Shown here: in pieces, positions 60,919-64,000 of the stretch
Layout: each line of letters opens with the position of its first letter
How positions within the stretch are numbered: position 1 is the first letter of the stretch
Origin: Ruegeria sp. THAF33
GTDB taxonomy: Bacteria; Pseudomonadota; Alphaproteobacteria; Rhodobacterales; Rhodobacteraceae
Assembly: GCF_009363615.1 (NCBI RefSeq)
Contig: NZ_CP045384.1
Span: forward strand, 1,796,501 to 1,860,500
Direction of reading: 5' to 3'
DNA: 64,000 nucleotides
Translations under genes and position numbers: made by a program
The notes under the pieces: generated by a model
What the model was told of the DNA's origin: nothing
Database searches by the model: none
What the model saw: the letters and a program-made list of their open reading frames with translations, nothing else

Positions 60919-61908
60919 ATGGCTGCGCGAAAAACCACAAAGAAACCAAATGTTTCTGCGGAAGAACTCAAGACATACTACCGCGAGATGCTTCTGATCC
61001 GTCGATTCGAAGAAAAGGCGGGTCAGCTTTATGGCATGGGCCTGATCGGCGGATTCTGCCACCTGTACATCGGTCAAGAGGCGGTTGTTGTCGGGCTCGA
61101 AGCGGCAGCACAGGACGGCGACAAGCGGATCACCTCGTATCGTGACCACGGCCATATGCTGGCCTGTGGCATGGACCCGGGCGGCGTGATGGCCGAACTG
61201 ACCGGGCGCGAAGGCGGCCTGTCCAAGGGCAAGGGCGGCTCGATGCACATGTTCTCGAAAGAAAAGCATTTCTATGGGGGCCATGGCATCGTTGGTGCAC
61301 AGGTTCCGCTGGGCGCAGGTCTGGCCTTTGCTGACAAATACAAAGAGAACGGTGGCGTGACATTCACCTATTTCGGTGATGGCGCGGCCAACCAGGGTCA
61401 GGTCTATGAGACGTTCAACATGGCCGCTCTCTGGGATCTGCCAGTGGTCTTTGTGATCGAAAACAACCAATACGCCATGGGTACAGCGCAGGCGCGATCA
61501 ACATCGTCGCCAGACATCTACGTGCGCGGCGAGGCGTTTGGCATTCCCGGCGAGATCGTCAACGGTATGGATGTGTTGGCGGTTAAGGCCGCAGGTGAGA
61601 AAGCCGTGGCCCACTGCCGTGCGGGCAAAGGCCCTTACATCCTTGAGGTTAAAACCTACCGGTATCGCGGCCACTCGATGTCTGACCCGGCCAAGTACCG
61701 CACCCGCGAAGAAGTTCAGAAGGTCCGCGAACAAAGCGATCCGATCGAACATGTGCGCGAGCTGCTGCTGACCGGCAAACACGCAACCGAGGATGATCTG
61801 AAGGCGATCGATAAAGAAATCAAAGAGGTCGTCAATCAAGCCGCCGAATTCTCGAAAGAAAGCCCCGAGCCTTCCGTCGAAGAGCTCTGGACTGACATTT
61901 ACGCCTGA
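60919..61908 (+). CDS. pdhA: Pyruvate dehydrogenase E1 component, alpha subunit
   Basis: A 329-residue thiamine-diphosphate E1-alpha that decarboxylates pyruvate with E1-beta. The ThDP motif reads YFGDGAANQGQVYETFNMAALWDLPVVFVIENNQ, and RDHGHMLACGMDPG is typical. A GGGGGAG precedes the ATG. First gene of pdhA-pdhB-aceF. Confidence 0.96.
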   Translation: MAARKTTKKPNVSAEELKTYYREMLLIRRFEEKAGQLYGMGLIGGFCHLYIGQEAVVVGLEAAAQDGDKRITSYRDHGHMLACGMDPGGVMAELTGREGGLSKGKGGSMHMFSKEKHFYGGHGIVGAQVPLGAGLAFADKYKENGGVTFTYFGDGAANQGQVYETFNMAALWDLPVVFVIENNQYAMGTAQARSTSSPDIYVRGEAFGIPGEIVNGMDVLAVKAAGEKAVAHCRAGKGPYILEVKTYRYRGHSMSDPAKYRTREEVQKVREQSDPIEHVRELLLTGKHATEDDLKAIDKEIKEVVNQAAEFSKESPEPSVEELWTDIYA

Positions 61909-61923
61909 GAGGACGAATAAGAC

Positions 61924-62165
61924 ATGGCAACCGAAATTCTCATGCCCGCCCTTTCGCCCACAATGGAAGAGGGCACCCTGGCCAAATGGCTGGTCAAGGA
62001 AGGCGACACTGTAAGCTCTGGCGATATCATGGCCGAGATCGAAACCGACAAGGCGACGATGGAATTTGAAGCCGTTGATGAAGGCATCATTGGCAAGATC
62101 CTGATCGCTGAAGGTACCGAAGGGGTCAAGGTGAACACCCCTATCGCGGTTCTGGTGGAAGAAGG
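61924..62165 (+). repeat. Lipoyl-domain coding repeat (pdhB copy)
   Basis: About 240 nt that encode the lipoyl domain, close in sequence to 63309-63550 at the start of aceF. Many codons match and differences are mostly silent or third-position. The two blocks are 1.4 kb apart in direct orientation. Confidence 0.8.
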
Positions 62166-63294
62166 CGAAGACGCCTCTGCCCTGCCAGCGGCTGCCCCCG
62201 CAGCCGCAGCGGTGACCGAGGCCGCCCCTGCGGCGGTTGAGGCCCCCGCTCCTGCCGCTGCCCCCGCTGCTCCGGTCGTTGACCTGTCGCCCGATTGGCC
62301 CGCAGATGCAGAGATGAAGTCCGAAACCGTCCGTGAAGCGCTGCGTGACGCGATGGCCGAGGAAATGCGTGGTGACGAAGACGTCTACCTGATGGGTGAA
62401 GAAGTCGCCGAATATCAGGGCGCGTATAAAATCAGCCAAGGTCTGCTGGACGAGTTTGGCCCCAAGCGCGTTATCGATACGCCGATCACCGAGCACGGTT
62501 TTGCAGGCATCGCCGTTGGTTCAGCCTTTGGAGGTCTGAAACCGATTGTCGAGTTCATGACCTTCAACTTCGCGATGCAGGCGATCGACCAGATCATCAA
62601 CTCGGCCGCCAAGACGCTGTACATGTCCGGCGGTCAGATGGGTTGTCCGATCGTCTTCCGCGGCCCCAACGGCGCCGCCGCGCGCGTGGCTGCCCAGCAC
62701 AGCCAGGACTATGCTGCCTGGTACATGCAGATCCCCGGCCTGAAGGTGGTGATGCCCTATTCCGCAGCCGACGCCAAGGGCCTGCTGAAATCGGCGATCC
62801 GCGACCCCAACCCGGTTGTCTTCCTGGAAAACGAAATCCTCTACGGGCGTTCTTTCGACGTGCCGCAGGTGGATGATCTGACCATCCCGCTGGGCAAGGC
62901 ACGTATTTGGCGCGAAGGTTCGGATGTGACCATCGTCAGCTTCGGCATTGGCATGCAATACGCACTCGAAGCCGCCGACAAACTGGCGGAAGAAGGCATC
63001 AGTGCCGAAGTTATCGACCTGCGCACAATCCGCCCGATGGACACTGGCGCAATCATCAACTCGGTGATGAAGACGAACCGTCTGGTGACTGTGGAAGAAG
63101 GTTGGCCGCAAGGTTCGGTCGGCAGCTACATCAGTTCGGTCGTGATGCAGGAAGCGTTCGACTATCTCGACGCCCCGGTCATCAACTGCACCGGCAAAGA
63201 TGTACCGATGCCCTACGCCGCGAACCTCGAAAAGCTGGCCCTGATCACCACCGATGAGGTGATCGCCGCCGTCAAACAAGTGACCTACCGGTAA
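61924..63294 (+). CDS. pdhB: Pyruvate dehydrogenase E1-beta with lipoyl domain
   Basis: A 456-residue E1-beta. Residues 1-80 are a lipoyl domain (lipoylated Lys in [16 protein letters not shown]), followed by an Ala/Pro linker (about 85-125) and the E1-beta transketolase-like domain with [26 protein letters not shown] and [18 protein letters not shown]. This fusion is known in alphaproteobacteria. Its first 240 nt are closely similar to those of aceF. 15 nt after pdhA. Confidence 0.96.
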   Translation: MATEILMPALSPTMEEGTLAKWLVKEGDTVSSGDIMAEIETDKATMEFEAVDEGIIGKILIAEGTEGVKVNTPIAVLVEEGEDASALPAAAPAAAAVTEAAPAAVEAPAPAAAPAAPVVDLSPDWPADAEMKSETVREALRDAMAEEMRGDEDVYLMGEEVAEYQGAYKISQGLLDEFGPKRVIDTPITEHGFAGIAVGSAFGGLKPIVEFMTFNFAMQAIDQIINSAAKTLYMSGGQMGCPIVFRGPNGAAARVAAQHSQDYAAWYMQIPGLKVVMPYSAADAKGLLKSAIRDPNPVVFLENEILYGRSFDVPQVDDLTIPLGKARIWREGSDVTIVSFGIGMQYALEAADKLAEEGISAEVIDLRTIRPMDTGAIINSVMKTNRLVTVEEGWPQGSVGSYISSVVMQEAFDYLDAPVINCTGKDVPMPYAANLEKLALITTDEVIAAVKQVTYR

Positions 63295-63308
63295 GGAGCG
63301 ACAGACAG

Positions 63309-63550
63309 ATGCCCACCGAAATTCTGATGCCCGCCCTTTCACCCACCATGGAGGAAGGCACGCTTGCCAAATGGCTGGTCAAGGAAGGCGACACCGTTTC
63401 CTCTGGCGACCTGCTGGCCGAGATCGAAACCGACAAGGCCACGATGGAGTTCGAAGCCGTTGATGAAGGCACCATCGGTAAGATCCTGATCGCCGAGGGA
63501 ACCGAAGGCGTTAAGGTCAACACCGCCATTGCTGTTCTGCTGGAAGACGG
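63309..63550 (+). repeat. Lipoyl-domain coding repeat (aceF copy)
   Basis: Direct-repeat partner of 61924-62165; encodes the lipoyl domain of E2. The segment around the lipoylation site, [17 protein letters not shown], is identical at the protein level. Confidence 0.8.
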
Positions 63551-64000
63551 CGAAAGCGCAGATGACATTGGTGCGACGCCTGCCGCCGCGCCTGCGGCTG
63601 CGCCCGCAGCAGAAACTGCAGCGCCAGCGGCGTCCGAGACGCCAGCCTCTGCCCCTGCCCCGGCTGCTCCGGTCAAGGCTGATGGCGGTCGTGTTTTCGC
63701 CTCACCACTGGCCCGTCGCATTGCGGCGCAAAAAGGTCTTGATCTATCGCAGATCGCCGGCTCTGGCCCGCATGGTCGCATCGTCAAGGCGGATGTGGAA
63801 AGCGCCACAGCCGCACCGGCTGCAGCTGCTCCAGCGCCTGCTACCGCTGCTCCATCTGCGCCTGCGGCACCAACCGGGCCGTCGGCAGACATGGTCGCTC
63901 GGATGTATGAAGGGCGCGAGTACGAGGAAATCCAGCTGGACGGTATGCGCAAAACCATCGCCGCGCGCCTGTCCGAAGCCAAACAGACCATCCCGCATTT
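63309..64000 (+). CDS. aceF: Pyruvate dehydrogenase E2 component, 3'-truncated
   Basis: About 230 codons of the dihydrolipoyl acetyltransferase, cut off by the window edge. The N-terminal lipoyl domain (residues 1-80) matches that of pdhB. An Ala/Pro-rich linker (about 85-125) follows, then the peripheral-subunit-binding domain ([24 protein letters not shown]) and the start of the catalytic domain. The ATG at 63309 is 9 nt after AAGGAG. It transfers the acetyl group to CoA in the complex. Confidence 0.95.
   Translation, partial: MPTEILMPALSPTMEEGTLAKWLVKEGDTVSSGDLLAEIETDKATMEFEAVDEGTIGKILIAEGTEGVKVNTAIAVLLEDGESADDIGATPAAAPAAAPAAETAAPAASETPASAPAPAAPVKADGGRVFASPLARRIAAQKGLDLSQIAGSGPHGRIVKADVESATAAPAAAAPAPATAAPSAPAAPTGPSADMVARMYEGREYEEIQLDGMRKTIAARLSEAKQTIPH

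Noticed and set aside
1..64000. tRNA, rRNA, CRISPR arrays, transposases or prophage genes
   Set aside because: I scanned intergenic regions and coding content and saw none. Short gaps hold promoters and terminators only.

Overview
The window looks like a chromosomal segment from an alphaproteobacterium of the Rhodobacterales, probably the Roseobacter group. I base this on the GC-rich coding sequence, a 407-residue HemA-type 5-aminolevulinate synthase, a pyruvate dehydrogenase operon with a lipoyl domain fused to E1-beta, a TRAP transporter beside a two-component system, bactofilin, and several families common in Rhodobacterales (DUF2927, DUF2852, DUF924, DUF2189). Genes are densely packed on both strands. 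I saw no rRNA, tRNA, CRISPR array, insertion sequence, prophage or integrase. This is core chromosome rather than a genomic island, so the interesting signals are mostly regulatory.

Layout. 1-10 kb: a 5'-truncated DUF2927 protein, a small membrane protein, a VWA protein, a PiT phosphate transporter, an M48 protease, a PIN-domain protein coupled to an RlmI-like methyltransferase, glnE with a small partner, and a DUF4440 protein. 10-13 kb: DUF2852 with a sigma-32-like promoter, RDD protein, Bpt aminoacyltransferase, VOC protein. 12.6-19.5 kb: a TRAP transporter (DctM, DctQ, DctP) divergent from a Cache-domain kinase and a NarL-type regulator. 19.6-24.7 kb: VOC protein, a HalD-like 2OG oxygenase, ilvB-ilvN behind a leader-peptide attenuator, and an XRE regulator. 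24.7-34.8 kb: DUF2189-amidase, M50 protease-prfB, an APH-type kinase, PBP1A, a cell-wall amidase and an aminotransferase. 34.8-42 kb: BepA-like M48/TPR protease with DsbA, agmatine-deiminase-like enzyme, ispG, RodZ-like protein, hemA. 42-52.3 kb: M20 dipeptidase, lpdA, small membrane protein, DUF924, MFS, queA, AsmA-like protein. 52.3-64 kb: Bcp, ferritin-like DUF455, M23 peptidase-bactofilin, MtfA-like peptidase, aquaporin, two cyclophilins, pgk, LprI-like protein, FtsB-like protein, and pdhA-pdhB-aceF (truncated by the window end).

How the genes work together. The pdhA operon and the distant lpdA encode the whole pyruvate dehydrogenase complex. Both carry an almost identical 19-bp palindrome just upstream of their start codons (18 of 19 positions match), which suggests one regulator controls both. 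Other regulatory signals are a Leu/Val/Ile leader peptide with competing hairpins ahead of ilvBN, a perfect FNR-type box upstream of hemA (which starts at TTG behind a strong Shine-Dalgarno), and a sigma-32-like promoter ahead of DUF2852. A repeat made of a GC-rich hairpin plus a conserved 26-bp core occurs four times, always between convergent genes and always with the hairpin on the side of the gene it follows. It looks like a terminator-like element. The pdhA/lpdA operator and this repeat are the strongest candidates for undescribed biology here.
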